Source of the DNA: Brasenia schreberi
Lineage: Eukaryota > Streptophyta > Magnoliopsida > Nymphaeales > Cabombaceae
DNA length: 64,000 nt
Assembly (NCBI GenBank): GCA_036023115.1
Contig: JAYKKT010000089.1
Location: 19,215,001 to 19,279,000 of the forward strand
Reading direction: 5' to 3'
The notes under the pieces are model-generated. The model made no database searches, was not told the origin of the DNA, and worked only from the letters and a program-made list of their open reading frames with translations. The number at the start of each line of letters is the position of its first letter. Within the stretch, counting starts at the first letter, position 1. Positions 51,914-63,610 of this stretch are shown in pieces. The position numbers and the translations under genes are program-made.

Positions 51914-54900
51914 TGTAGATGTGAAAATTTCACTTCAAGCCTATGCAGAGACTTCAAGTAATCTTTTCAATATTACTTCTTGCGCGAGCGTGCCAACTAG
52001 TTTTCAAAAACTAGCAAAGTTTTAAATCTGACTTGGCGATTGTGGCTAAGCGAGATCTTTTGCTTTAGACCTTCTTGAACTGATGCTCAAGAGTAAGCCT
52101 AAGCACTTTGAGGATTTCAAATGTAAAGGTGAAGTTTCAAATCCAAGTGGAAAATGAGGTGTTGTCAAGAACAATTTCGTGTACTTTGGTTTCAAGTTTG
52201 AGAATTAAGTTCTGAAAAACAGAAACTAGTTCTATTTTCAGAGCTTGGTTCCTGAATTCTTTTGGGTGACCTAGAGATCTCCAAAATTCCTGAACATTTT
52301 ACAGGACACAACCTAGAATGACATTTTTTGTTTTGAATTTTGGGACTGTGGTGATACAAATTAAATCAGGAAAGCATCTCTACTAAAACACTCAGAACTG
52401 TTCTGTCACAAAAATATAGAGAACCGAAGATAGGTTTGTATCTCAGTACCTAGAGCTCAAATTTTAGTGTACTTGGCCTTTTTGGAAAGCTATGGATATC
52501 ACCTTTTCAATGAACTAAGTTTCACCAAATTTGGATAATTACAGACAAAGTTATGGGATGTGTACTTAGGCTTTGTTGCATGAAAACAGTTTTGACAGAA
52601 CATTTTTGAATTTTTAATGATCTTACACTCCTTTTAATACATGGTTACACGACCTTAAAATTCTTGAAAATGTTATTACAAGTGGGCTTGTGTATATAGA
52701 TAATGTGTGCCAAATTACAGAATGATCAAAGCAGTAGTTTAGTAATGAAAAATAAAGCAATCAACATATGTAGGAATGCTGAAATCCAGAATTTCGTTTT
52801 TAGAACATACGTCATGCAAACTCACTCGAATTTAAATTGCAACAACACAATATCCCAAAGTAAATTGCAGAAGGGAAATGAATGGAAATATATATCTTAG
52901 CTTAAGCATATAGGGGATTAGGAGGTAAAGAATATTTATAACATATAGAGAGGTAGAATTAAACCCACCCGTAATGTAAATGCGTACACGACTTGAATGT
53001 AAAACTCACACAGCTTGAAAGTATATCAGTATGTTATATCCTATGAGCAACAAAGGCTCAAAATGTGCGTGAGAGTGTAGAGGAAAGGCTCGAGTGCTTT
53101 TGTGTGCAAGTGTGAAATTTAAATGACAAACTCACACGACTTTCACTAAAGTAAATACCCAAAGGGAAATATATACTTTAGCTTAAGAGCGGAAAGGCTC
53201 AATGTGTGTGTAAGTGTGAAATTTAAATGACAAACTCACACGACTTGAATGTAACAACCCGAATTGAATTGCAACTCACACAACTTTCACTAAAGTAAAA
53301 TACCCAAAGGGAAATATATACTTTAGCTTAAGAGCGGAAAGGCTCAATGTGTGTGCAATCGTGTGCAATTAAGAGCGGAAAGGCTCAAGTGCACGTGGGT
53401 GTTCCTTGTGTACGACTAAGAGCGATAAGGCTCAAGTGTGCGTGTGTGGCTTGTGTATCAAGTACGAATATTACATTTCGGGGGGAGACTACGCTGCATT
53501 ATTACAACCCCGTATCAAATTGAATCGAATTTCAAATGAGTAAGGTAAAAACCGAATTTAAACACTTACAAGTGGTCGACTTTTCCTCTCAACTTGCTCG
53601 GGTCCGTCCACCTTGGCAGCCTTAAGTTAGGTCTCCCTAGGTGGGCTTAGACGTGAGGTTTAGGCTTAGGATGACTTGGGGGCAGCCGGGTGCTTGAGGC
53701 TTACTTGGGGTTGAGTTCGGCCAAGGTGTAGGCTAGGGTATGGTTTAGCTAAGTGGGTATGGTCTTAGGTAGGTGAGCCACGGCAAAGGGGTGGCTGGGT
53801 GCTAGTCGGCACTAAGGAGATGGGTGCGGCTAAGGTGGGGCGTTGGTGTGTAAACGCACAAGGCGCTAGGGCGCTGGAGTGGTGCGCGGGATAGTGGAGT
53901 CATGGCAGGTCGGCAGGTGCTGGCTGTGGTGTGGTAGGCGGTCGGTGCGCCGGGGCACTGCAATGAGATGGGGTGTGTTGCGGGGTGTGGTGCGCAGCGG
54001 GCAGGTGGTTGGGTTTTGGTTGGAGCTAGGGTATGGAAGGCGGAAGAGCAGGTAGAGGGTGTGGCTGGCTGGGGCGCGAAAGTGGCAGGTCGGCAGGTAA
54101 AGGACAACCGGGCGGCTGGTGTGGTGCTGCTAGGGGGGTGAAGGGTGGTGTGGTGCTTGGGTAAGATGGGATGCGGCAGGCGAGTGCTGGGATACGGCTA
54201 GAGCTGGTAGCTAGGGAATGGTGGGTTGTGGGCTGGAGCTGGGGAAGATGAGGGACAAGGCAGCAGGGAGCCGGGTGGTGCGCAGTTGGGTGAGTGGTGC
54301 TAGGGATGGTGAGGGAGTGCTGCGGGAGTTGGGGTAGCCGGGTGATATATGTGGAGCAGCAAGGAGCCAGGTGGGGTTTGAACTAGACTCAAACCGAGTG
54401 CAGCTGCACTCGGTTAGAGTTAGACTATGTTGGTGGGGAAGTGGGTTGGGCTAGGTCTAGGTTAGATGGGTCGACTAGGGCTCGGTCATGGCAAGGTGAG
54501 TGGGCTTGTAAAGTAAGTCGATTTGGGGTATTTGGGCTAGGTTGGTTGGGTCTAGTGTGGTCCAGCCAAGGGACATAAGAGAGTCGGTTTGGGGCAGGTA
54601 GGCTAGGTTGGGGGAATTGGGGTTAGGTTTAGTGGCTAGGTTAGGTGAGTTGGGCGGCTAGTTTCGGTTTAGGTTGAGAGACCTACCTCTTGGAGCCGGT
54701 CCCCCTCGTGTAGCCCTTGGTCCATGCCTTGTTGCAACCATCCTTCATGTTGGTGCGGCCCTAGGTTGAGTCTAGGTCCATACAAGGCTTGAACCCACCC
54801 TCTTGATCAAGCCCACAAGGCTAGCCCACTTTGACCAAAGTCAAGTCTACCAACCTTCTCTCTCCTACTTTATGGCCTCTCTCTCTCTCTCCAAGCCTCC

Positions 54901-55529
54901 CAATGGAATTCACGTGAACTTTTTATGCCCCCCCAACCTCTATTTATAGGCAAGGGGTTGGGTCTTGGGTTTGGATCTAGATCTGGATATTTACGTCCAG
55001 ATCCAATCCAAATTTTCGTTTCTTCAGTCCTTCTTAGCATTTTGAGACGGATAGTTTTCATGGGCCCTCGCTTCATCAATGCTCTGTCTTGGGCTGGGTC
55101 TTTTCCAACATTTTCGTCTAAACTCCTTCTCACCTTTGGGACTCCGTTTCGGTTGATTTTTGATATTTCTAGCTTGGGCTTGGACTTCTAATGATTTGGT
55201 TGATGCTTTTGACTTTGTATTTCATGTTCCAGCCATGAAGTATGCTTCTGGCCCGGGCTCTCCTTTTACTTTTGATCCTGCTTTTATCAGGTTGGGCTGA
55301 CTTTTAGGCTTTTGGACCTCCTTTTGATGAAGCTCCACCTATTGGATTTTGCTTTTTACAAAATGGGACTTCGCTCGAGTTTAAGAAATTCATATTTCGA
55401 ACGGGTTTTCAACAGAAGTTGAAAGCCTTTGGAACTCCTGGGTTTTCGAAAACTCAAAATTTGGTTTTTAAATGGATTTTCAAACCACGTGTTTGTTTTG
55501 AAAAATCATTTGATTTTGGGGTGTTTACA
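51914..55529 (-). mobile_element. LTR of 3,616 bp without matching flanks (recombinant)
   Basis: Minus orientation, TGTAAACACCCC at 55529 to CATCTACA at 51914. The flanking 5-mers CAAGG (51909-51913) and GTATG (55530-55534) do not match. It contains a TATA box on the minus strand at 54941-54948, a G-box at 54912, C-rich tract 53560-54400 (minus), AAGAGCGGAAAGGCTC array 53040-53450, and U5 segment 51997-52094 with the alternative stem CTAGTTT/AAACTAG. Confidence 0.8.
51997..52094 (-). other. Structured U5 segment, LTR 51914-55529
   Basis: Stem CTAGTTT/AAACTAG (51997-52003 with 52008-52014), AAG/CTT and CTTGA/TCAAG. The T-A pair replaces the C-G pair found at the same place in LTR A. Confidence 0.62.
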
Positions 55530-56420
55530 GTATGCATGTGCATGATCCATAGCAAGGAGCCTTTTTTCATCTAACAAATCAAGCTCAGCCATCCTAGCAT
55601 GTTGAAAAGTCTCTAGGAGTAGGTCGAGTGCGAGTGATGTATGAAATGAATACAATTTGGTATGAATGGGGAGAATAGCATTTGTACCACAGACCTACTC
55701 AAATGGTGTGTCATTGGTGGGTGTTTGGATGGAAGTCATATAAGCCCGTAAGGCTTCATCAAGCTTCTCATGTTATGTCCTACCATTCTCTAAGGTTTTC
55801 TCAATGATGCTTATGAGAGTCTTCTTTGTGGCTTCAGCTTGGCCATTGCCTTGAGGGTAGTAGAGTGATGAGAAGTGTTGAGTAATGCAATATATCTTAT
55901 ATAGCTTTTCCACCTTCTCAATTTTGAATGGGGTGCCATTATCAGACACTAGGTCTCTTGGAACTCCAAATCGAGCCAAGATATTTTTCTTAACGAATGC
56001 CACTACATGTTGTCCTTGGACATTGGCCAAGGATGTAGCTTCAACCCATTTAGAAAAATATTTGGTGGCTGCTAGGATGAACCTATGTCCATTTGATGCA
56101 TTTGGGGAGATTGGTCCTATGTTGTCAAACGCCCACATGGTGAAAGGCCATGGGCTGACAATAGAATGCAAGGTTGATGATGGGATATGAATGGCATGTC
56201 CATGCACTTGACATGGGTGACATTTCCTAACATGATCATAACAATCTTGCTTAAGGGTAGACCAAAAATAACCATTTCTAAGTATTTTCATGGCCATCAT
56301 ATTCGCATTGACATGCCCTCCACATTCTCCATCGTGGAATTCATGCATTACAGTCCTAGCCTCCTCAAGGTCTACACACCTCAACAAGATGCCGGTAAAA
56401 CTCTTTTTATAGAGAACTCT
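55530..56420 (-). pseudogene. Element C integrase, 3'-truncated
   Basis: Open at 56387-55773 for 204 residues with HEFHDGECGGHVNANMMAMK, KCHPCQVHG, FDNIGPISP, VSDNGTPF and GNGQAEATKKT, so finger and DDE core are present. It stops at the Trp codon of RTWHEKL (TAA), and the C-terminal part to 55530 is out of frame. It is cut at 55530 by the LTR end. Confidence 0.85.
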
Positions 56421-57048
56421 TCACAACCTCACATATCGGGTTGAAATTTTCTGAATAAAAGCTTTATCCCTAGAAGAAGCAAATTCCGAAAATCCTCCGT
56501 TTTCTAAAAAGTCTTTAATATCTTGAAACCAGGGTTTTCCAATAGAATTTTGGTCGTTTTTGCAAATCTCTAAATCGTGGGTGGATGGAGTAGGTGAGTG
56601 CCATATTTCTAAGGATCGGGTTCCCAAGGTGGGATCGACCCTTAGGGCTGATCCTAAGGAGGAGGGGGCACCTGCTATGGCATTGTCCTCTCTCCCTATG
56701 TGAGTGAGTGTACATGATTTGAAGGAATGGACCAGTTTGGTGGCCAATTCGTGGTATGCAGTGAGTTTTCATTTTTGACCTGCCAAATTTTCAAGACTTG
56801 GTTTATAAGAAGTAAAGAATCTCCAAAGACTTCAATACATGATGCCCCTAGGTTTTTCAAAATTTTCAAGCCTTGTATGAGTGCCTCATATTCGACCATG
56901 TTATTGAAACATTCGAAATCTAGGCGAATAGCAATGGGGATCTCTCCCTTTTAAGGGGATATGAGGATGACTCCAAAACCTGCCCCTCTTTGGTTTCTTG
57001 CCCCATCAAAATGCATTTTCCATACTTGGTTTTCATTCAAACAACTTG
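56421..57048 (-). pseudogene. Element C second RNase H
   Basis: Split over frames 56899-56696 (VEYEALIQGLKI, VFGDSLLLINQVLK) and 56747-56421 (ATKLVHSFKSCTLTH, REDNAIAGA). The last catalytic region has ADA replaced by AGA, an aspartate-to-glycine change. Upstream, KMHFDGARNQ is readable near 57015. Confidence 0.78.
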
Positions 57049-57993
57049 CTAAAAATGGTTTTGAAAATCGTTTGTAAAGATGCCCTCGTCGGGCATTTCA
57101 TCAAGTATAGGATATGTCTCTTCGAGGGGGAACTCAGCCACATGATCAGCTAGGGCTTGTCCCTTAATGGAGGTTTGATGGTGAAATTTAAAATCATACT
57201 CCATTAAGAGGAGCTGCCATTTACCAAGCCTACCCGTGAGGATAGGTTTTTCAAACAAGTACTTGATCAGATCAAGCCTAGACACTATCCATATCTCATG
57301 ATCTAAGAAGTAGCGTCTAAACTTTTGGTAGGCCCATACCAAGGCCAATCACATTTTCTCCATCGCTTGATAATTTCTTTCGTATGCCAATAGAGTTTTT
57401 GAAATATAGTAAATAGCATACTCTTTATGGCTATCATCCTCATATTGGGCTAGTAAAGCACCCAATGCATTCGTATGCATGGAAATATAAAGCAACAATG
57501 GTTTTCCTTGCTTTTGAGGTTTTAAAGTCGAAGAATTTACCAAATAAGTTTTTAACCTTTCGAAAGCCTTTTGACAATCATCGTCCCATACAAACTTCAC
57601 CCCTTTTCTCAAAAGCTTGTTGAAAGGTTCGCATCTTGTTGCCAAGTTCGAAATAAACCTTCTAATCGATTGGAGGCGACCTTGGAGGCTTCGGATTTGG
57701 GTCAAGTTGGAGGGTGGTGGCATGTCTATGATGGCTCGACACTTAGAGGGGTCGACTTCAATGCCCTTTGGCTTACCATAAAGCCTAAAAGCTTACCCGA
57801 TTCCACTCCGAAGACACATTTTTGAGGGTTTAGTTTCACTTTGTAAAGCCTAAGCCTTTTGAAAACCTTTTGCAAAGATTCGATGTGTGTGCATCGGGTT
57901 TTTGATTTTACCAAAAGATCATCCACATATACTTCCAAGAGCTCATGAATTTGATCAAGAAAAATAGTAGTCATGGCCCTTTGGTATGTGGCA
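57049..57993 (-). pseudogene. Element C gypsy RNase H and RT C-terminal half
   Basis: 57974-57726 carries HELLEVYVDDLLVKSKT (intact YVDD) and NPQKCVFGVESGKLLGF. 57723-57349 carries LTQIRSLQGRLQSIRRFISN, the ISMHTNALGALLAQYEDD start of RNase H and ERNYQAMEK. 57348-57049 continues HYFLDHEIWIVSRLD and GQALADHVAEFPL. A frameshift near 57725 and one stop break the chain. The N-terminal half of RT is gone: sequence switches at 57993/57994 to an LTR fragment. Confidence 0.82.
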
Positions 57994-58854
57994 ACACACC
58001 CCCTAGGTCAAAGCCACAAGATTACAACCCACTTAGCCCTAGGTCAAGTCAACAAGGTCAAGCCCACCTTTGTTGACTTTCACTCACTCTCTCTCTTACT
58101 TTGCCCAAGCTTCAAATGGCCAAGCCCTCTCTCACGTAAACCCCCTTGGCCCTATTTATAGGCCAAGGGTGGTTCTTGGTTTTGGGTTTGGATCCAAGGA
58201 TCAAAAGTCCAAATGGACCTGGATTTGGGTCTTTTTATTCAGATTCAATCCAAAATTTCCTTTTTGAGTCCTTCTTTGGTGCATGAAACAGACGATTTCT
58301 GAGCGGACTCCGGTTCCTCAGCGACCCATTTTACGTTGGGTTTCTCCCAGTCCTTTTGTCCGACCAATTTCTCGCTTTCAGGACTGTTTGTCGTTTGGTT
58401 TTGATCTGTCTGGCCCCGTTTGAAGTTTTTATTTTATGAGGTCAATCTTGGATTTTCCAACGAACTTCTCATTTTCATTTTTACCAGCCTGGTGCTTGAT
58501 CTCTGACGGCTTCATCGGGGTCTTGGCTTCTTCTTTTGTATTTTGAATTCTGATTTTGACATGGATGCCAGTTTTGATTTTTTGCATCATTTTTATTCGG
58601 ATGGGCTGAGCCTCTCCTTCATTTTTTGACCCGATCTTGAGCTGGATTTTAGATCGGGTTTCACCTGTTTGTTTGAGCTGCTTTGCAAAACTTGGTTTTT
58701 TGGCTTGGATTCAAAAACCTTTATTTTGAAATATTTTCCGAAAAAGGTTTAAACTTCAAAAATTTGGGGTTTTTACAAGTTCAAAACAAGGTTATGAGCT
58801 TGTTTTCGAAATTTAGGAGGTTGTTGAAAACATTCCCATTTTAGGGTGTTTACA
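57994..58854 (-). mobile_element. 3' LTR of element E, truncated (first 861 bp)
   Basis: Starts TGTAAACACCCTAAAATGGG at 58854 after the polypurine tract. It contains GATCC words and a TATA box on the minus strand (58153-58160), and ends at 57994 within the CCTAGGTCAA region by joining element C RT sequence. R and U5 are missing. Confidence 0.75.
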
Positions 58855-60044
58855 GATGCGTCTCTTTGGCATTTATCCAAATGTATTTGGATAATGTCAA
58901 AGAAGATAACACCCCTTTTGTCTTTCTTCCTCGATCTTTCTTCGAGAATAGGGATCATTCATGCTTTCTAAAAACCCTTTATGATAGGTAAGAGGGGATT
59001 CGCGCCAAAGGGGACTTGGCCTGTTGTGGTCGTAGTCCTAATTGGGATCATGTGTTTGACGACCCTGTGTGTATGCATGATCATGAGTGGGTAACATGGA
59101 TGATATGCTAGAGAAAATGATTTTCTAGAGACCCTAATCATGCAATGATCGAACTTGGGAAGCCTACGAAGGTCGGCTGCCCCAAGTGAGCTGGTCTCAT
59201 GTTTGCTTGATGTTCGGGGTGTTTCCAAATCTGATTTCGAAAGAGGAGAACCCTTTTAGCTTCAATCACAATGATTTTTAGCTTCTTGTGCTTCTCTCTA
59301 CTTGAGTCTTAACACCCACTACTTTTGTAGAGGTTTTATAAGAAAACCAGGAAACATTGCAAAATTTCTATGCCTTACCCAACAACGTATAATTCTCAAA
59401 CAAAATGAGATTCAAATAAGAAGATCCTATTCTTACTCTAGGACTCTCCGAAATGAACCTTTTTCTATTGGGATAAATCGTAGGGATATAGGAAAGAGTT
59501 ACCACGGTCCCTTCTGAAGCGTCCTGTGGTTTAAGGGAAAGAGACGGAAAATTTGCTCTTTTGAGCTTTTTGGCAATTTTTCTTTTTCTTTCATGGAGGG
59601 CCCTCCTATTTGGAGGATTTTTCTTTTCATTTTTACCTCTTTTCTTTTTCAATCAAAGAATGATTTTCTTTTATTTTTCCTATTTTGCCTTCCTTTGGAA
59701 GGGGACTTTTTGGAGGATTTTCCTCTTTTTCTGCTTTTTGCCAAATTTTCCTTTTGGAGAAAAGAAGTGAAGAGGGGAGACTTATCCCAATGGTTTACTT
59801 GATTCATCCAAGATCACCCTATTTTAAAATAGCATGTACTACTTGAAAATATTTTGCTATGTTGAACAAGGCCCTCTTTTGTAAGATGAAGATTTTTGAA
59901 ATATAACCCATTGATTTTTGAAAACTCCACTTTTCACAAGCATTGATTCCCTCACTTAGGGTCACATGATCCCCTTTGATCCTTTTTTCACGAAGTTCAA
60001 AGGACATCCCCTCAAAATATTTTTGAAAGTATTTAGCTTAGACC
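58855..60044 (-). other. Element E polypurine tract and 3' non-coding region
   Basis: CAAAGAGACGCATC at 58855-58868 (one base unlike A and D) adjoins the LTR. The region to 60044 is homologous to 20851-21977 and keeps the hairpin at 59501-59530 (one G-U pair). No supported gene; short ORFs in the pyrimidine-rich block 59560-59800 are compositional. Confidence 0.62.
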
Positions 60045-61193
60045 CTACACATGGTATTTTTTCAAATATTGGGCGTTTATAGGGTCTGCTAAATTTCTAC
60101 CCTCAACATCGATTAACCAATCTGCATTATTGGTGGTTGTTTCCCTTACAACATAGGGACCATCCCACTTGGGCTGCCACTTTCTAAGTGGATGTGGGCC
60201 ACGATGGTGGATGATTTTCAATACAAGGTCTCCCACTTTAAAGTGGCGAGCCTTCATATGCTTTTCATAATATCGGACTATCCTTTGCCAGTATGCATGT
60301 GCATGATCCATAGCAAGGAGCCTTTTTTCATCTAACAAATTAAGCTCAGCCATCCTAGCATGTTTAAAAGTCTCTGGGGGGAGGTCGAGTGCGAGTGATG
60401 TATGAAATGAATGCAATTTGGTATGAATGGAGAGAATAGTGTTTCTACCATAGACCAACTCGAATGGCATGGCATTTGTGGGTGTTCGGATGGAAGTCCT
60501 ATAAGCCCATAAGGCTTCATCAAGCTTCTCATGCTATGTCCTACTATTCTCTAAAGTTTTCTCAATGATGCTTATGAGAGTCTTGTTTGTGGCTTCGGCT
60601 TGGCCATTGCCTTGAGGGTAGTAGGGCGACGAGAAGTGTTGAGTTATGCCATAGGTATTACATAACTTTTCCATCTTCTCATTCTTGAAAGGGGTGCCAT
60701 TATCAGACACTAGGTCTCTTGGAACTCCAAATCGAGCCAAGATATTCTTCTTAATGAATGCCACTACATGGTTCCCCTGGACATTAGCCAAGGAGGTAGC
60801 TTCAACCCATTTAGAAAAATATTCGGTGGCTGCTAGGATGAACCTATGTCCATTTGATGAATTAGGGGAGATTGGTCCTACGATGTCAAACACCCACATG
60901 GTGAAAGGCCATGGGCTGACAATGGAATGCAAGGTCGATGATGGGATATGAATGGCATGTCCATGCACTTGACATGGGTGACATTTCCTAACATGATCAT
61001 GACAATCTTGCTAAAGGGTTGATAAAAAATAACTGGCTCTAAGTATTTTCATGGCCATCATATTCGCATTGACATGCCATCCACATTCTCCATCATGGAA
61101 TTCATGCATTATAGTCCTAGCCTCCTCAAGGTCTACACACCTCAACAAGATGCCGGTAAAACTCTTTTTATAAAGAACTGCTCCCAAAATCAC
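60045..61193 (-). pseudogene. Element E integrase
   Basis: 61193-61011: HEFHDGECGWHVNANMMAMK (finger first half), a stop near 61008, then 60968-60534 with FDIVGPISP, VSDNGTPF and GNGQAEATNKT (DDE core complete) up to a TAG at the RTWHEKL Trp codon. Then 60470-60045 with LVYGRNTILSIH, WQPKWDGPYVV and LIDVEGRNLADPINAQYLKK. This is the most complete C-terminus after A. Confidence 0.87.
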
Positions 61194-61800
61194 GTATCGG
61201 GTTGAAATTTTTCAAATAAAAGCTTTATCCCTAGTAGAAGCAAATTCCGAAAATCCTCCATTTTCTATGAAGTTTTTAATGTCTTGAAACCAGGGTTTTT
61301 CAATAAAATTTTGGTCATTTTGGCAAATCTCAAAATCATGGGTGAGTACCATATCTCTAAGGATCTGGTTCCGAAGGTGGGATCAACTCTTAGGGCTGAT
61401 CCTAAGGATGAGAGGGCATTTGCTATGGCATTATCCTCTCTACCTACATGAGTGAGTGTACATGATTTGAAGGAATCAACCAGTTTGGTGGCCAATTCGT
61501 AGTATGGAGTGAGTTTTTCATTTTTGACCTGCCAAATTTTCAAGACTTGGTTTATGACAAGTAAAGAATCTCCAAAGGCTTAGATGCATGATGCCCTTAG
61601 ATTTTTCAAGATTTTCAAGCCTTGTATGAGTGCCTCATATTCGCTATATTATTGGAACATTCGAAATCTAGGCGAATAACAATGGGGATCTCTCCCTTTT
61701 TAGGGGATATGAGGATGACTCCCACACCTACCCCTCTTTGGTTTCTTACCCCATCAAAGTGTATTTTCTATACTTGGTTTTTATTCAAACAACTTGCTAA
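61194..61800 (-). pseudogene. Element E second RNase H
   Basis: The C-terminal part is open at 61543-61265 (NEKLTPYYELATKLVDSFKS, REDNAIANALSSL; here ADA reads ANA). The N-terminal part is readable as KIHFDG near 61750 but a one-base deletion near 61642 shifts the frame at the AEYEAL glutamate, and a stop follows in the DSLL region. Confidence 0.75.
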
Positions 61801-62325
61801 AACATGGTTTTGAAAATCATTTGAAAAGATGTCGTCGTCGAGTATTTCATCAAGTATGGGATATGTCTCTTCCAGGAGAAATTCAACCACATAATCAGCT
61901 AGGGCTTGTCCCTTAATGGAGGTTTGATGGTGGAATTTTAAATCATACTCCATTAAGAGGAGCTACCATTTACCAAGCCTACCCGTGAGGATAGGTTTTT
62001 CAAACAAGTGCTTGATCGGATCAAGCCTAGACACTATCCATATCTCATGATCTAAGAAGTAGTGTCTGAACTTTTGGCAGGCCCATACCAAGGCCAAGCA
62101 CGTTTTCTCCATCGCTTGATAATTTCTTTCGTATGCCAATAGAGTTTTTGAAATGTAGTAAATAGCATACTCTTTATGGCGATCATCCTCATATTGGGCC
62201 AGTAAAGCACCCAATGCGTTCGTATGCATGGAAATGTAAAGCAACAATGGTTTTCCTCGCTTTGGAGGTTTTAAAGTCGAAGGATTACCAAATAAGTTTT
62301 TAATCTTTTGAAAGCTTTTTGACAA
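61801..62325 (-). pseudogene. Element E gypsy RNase H
   Basis: 62325-61963 is open: LLLYISMHTNALGALLAQYE, ERNYQAMEKTCLALVWACQK, HYFLDHEIWIVSRLD; then after a stop LMEYDLKFHHQTSIKG. The first-strand catalytic Asp is replaced by Met-His, as in A and C. Confidence 0.82.
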
Positions 62326-63254
62326 TCATCATCCCATACAAACTTCACTGCTTTTCTCAAAAGTTTATTGAAAGGTTCGCATCTTGTTGCCAAGTTTGAA
62401 ATAAACCTTCTAATCGATTGGAGGCGACCTTGGAGGCTTCGGATTTGGGTCAAGTTGGAGGGTGGTGGCATGTCTATGATGGCTCGACACTTAGAGGGGT
62501 CGACTTCAATGCCCCTTTGGCTTACCATAAAGCCTAAAAGCTTACCCGATTCCACTCCGAAGACACACTTTTGAGGGTTTAGTTTCACTTTGTAAAGCCT
62601 AAGCCTTTCGAAAACCTTTTGCAAAGATTCGATATGTGTGCGTCGGGTTTTTGACTTTACCAAAAGATCATCCACATATACTTCCAAGAGCTCATGAATT
62701 TGATCATGGAAAATGGTAGTCATGGCTCTTTGGTATGTGGCACCAACATTTTTCAATCCAAAGGGCATAACTGGGTAACAATATGTGCCCCAAGGTGTAG
62801 TAAAACCAGTCTTAGCTTGATCTTTTGGTGCTAACTTGATTTGATTATAACCTGAGTAGCCATCCATAAAAGAAAATATTTCACGATTTGCAATGTTGTC
62901 TACTATCAAATCAATGTTTGGTAAAGGAAAATTATCTTTTGGAGTAGCTTTGTTCAGATTTCTAAAATCGATGCAAATCTGAATTTTCCCATTTGATTTT
63001 CGAACTACAACTATATTTGAAAGCCAATCAGAATACACAATGGGTTTTATAAATCCGGCTTTTAAAAGATCTTCTAAACCCTCTTTTACTTGAGAGTGGA
63101 CATTGGGATGGATTTTTCTAAGTTTTTGCTTTATAGGTCTAGCATCTGGTTCTAGGGGAAGACAATGCTCTATAATTTTTGGGTCTAGACTCGCATGTCT
63201 TCGTAGGTTCATGCAAATACATCTATGTAGTTTTTCAAGAATGCAATGAATCAT
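62271..63254 (-). pseudogene. Element E reverse transcriptase, the best-preserved RT in the window
   Basis: 327 open residues covering HCLPLEPDARPIKQKLRKIH, GFIKPIVYSDWLSNIVVVRK, ICIDFRNLNKATPKDNFPLP, FSFMDGYSGYNQIKL, FTTPWGTYCYPVMPFGLKN, VYVDDLLVKSK with both catalytic aspartates, then CVFGVESGKLLGF and the thumb/connection region. It is out of frame with the linker before it and with RNase H after it through small indels (near 63254 and 62285), so the polyprotein is broken although the RT domain itself is whole. Confidence 0.88.
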
Positions 63255-63610
63255 GCTTTTTCATGCTCGTGCAAACATGTGCCTATCTTAATATGCTTAG
63301 TATTCGACTCACTCCCTAGGTTGATTTCTATAAAATCTCCTCCTATAGAATTCGAAGGTTTTTCTAGGTCAAGGATTTTGTGAAACTCAGGAAGCTTGGA
63401 GGCTTGATCCTCCTTAGGGAAGAGGGGATCCTCCTCCTTGCTTTGATCATTCTCGAGAGTTTTAGGTCCCAGGGAAGTTTGAGGTGACACATGGCTTTCA
63501 AAAACACCTGGTTTTGGTTTTAGGATTTTGGCAAGTTTTGAAGAATTTGGGCCTTTTACAAAGACAATTTTTTCTTCAAATTTTTTATTTTTTTGTTTTT
63601 TTTGAAATTT
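63255..63610 (-). pseudogene. Element E pre-RT linker, truncated
   Basis: 63490-63251 is open with DQASKLPEFHKILDLEKPSN and GGDFIEINLG, the counterpart of SELPEFHKILDF in A. Element homology fades at about 63610, so protease, gag and 5' LTR are absent. Confidence 0.7.

Noticed and set aside
59561..59802. Phe-rich ORFs resembling membrane proteins
   Set aside because: Pyrimidine-rich non-coding block shared by the 3' regions of A, B and E; compositional.
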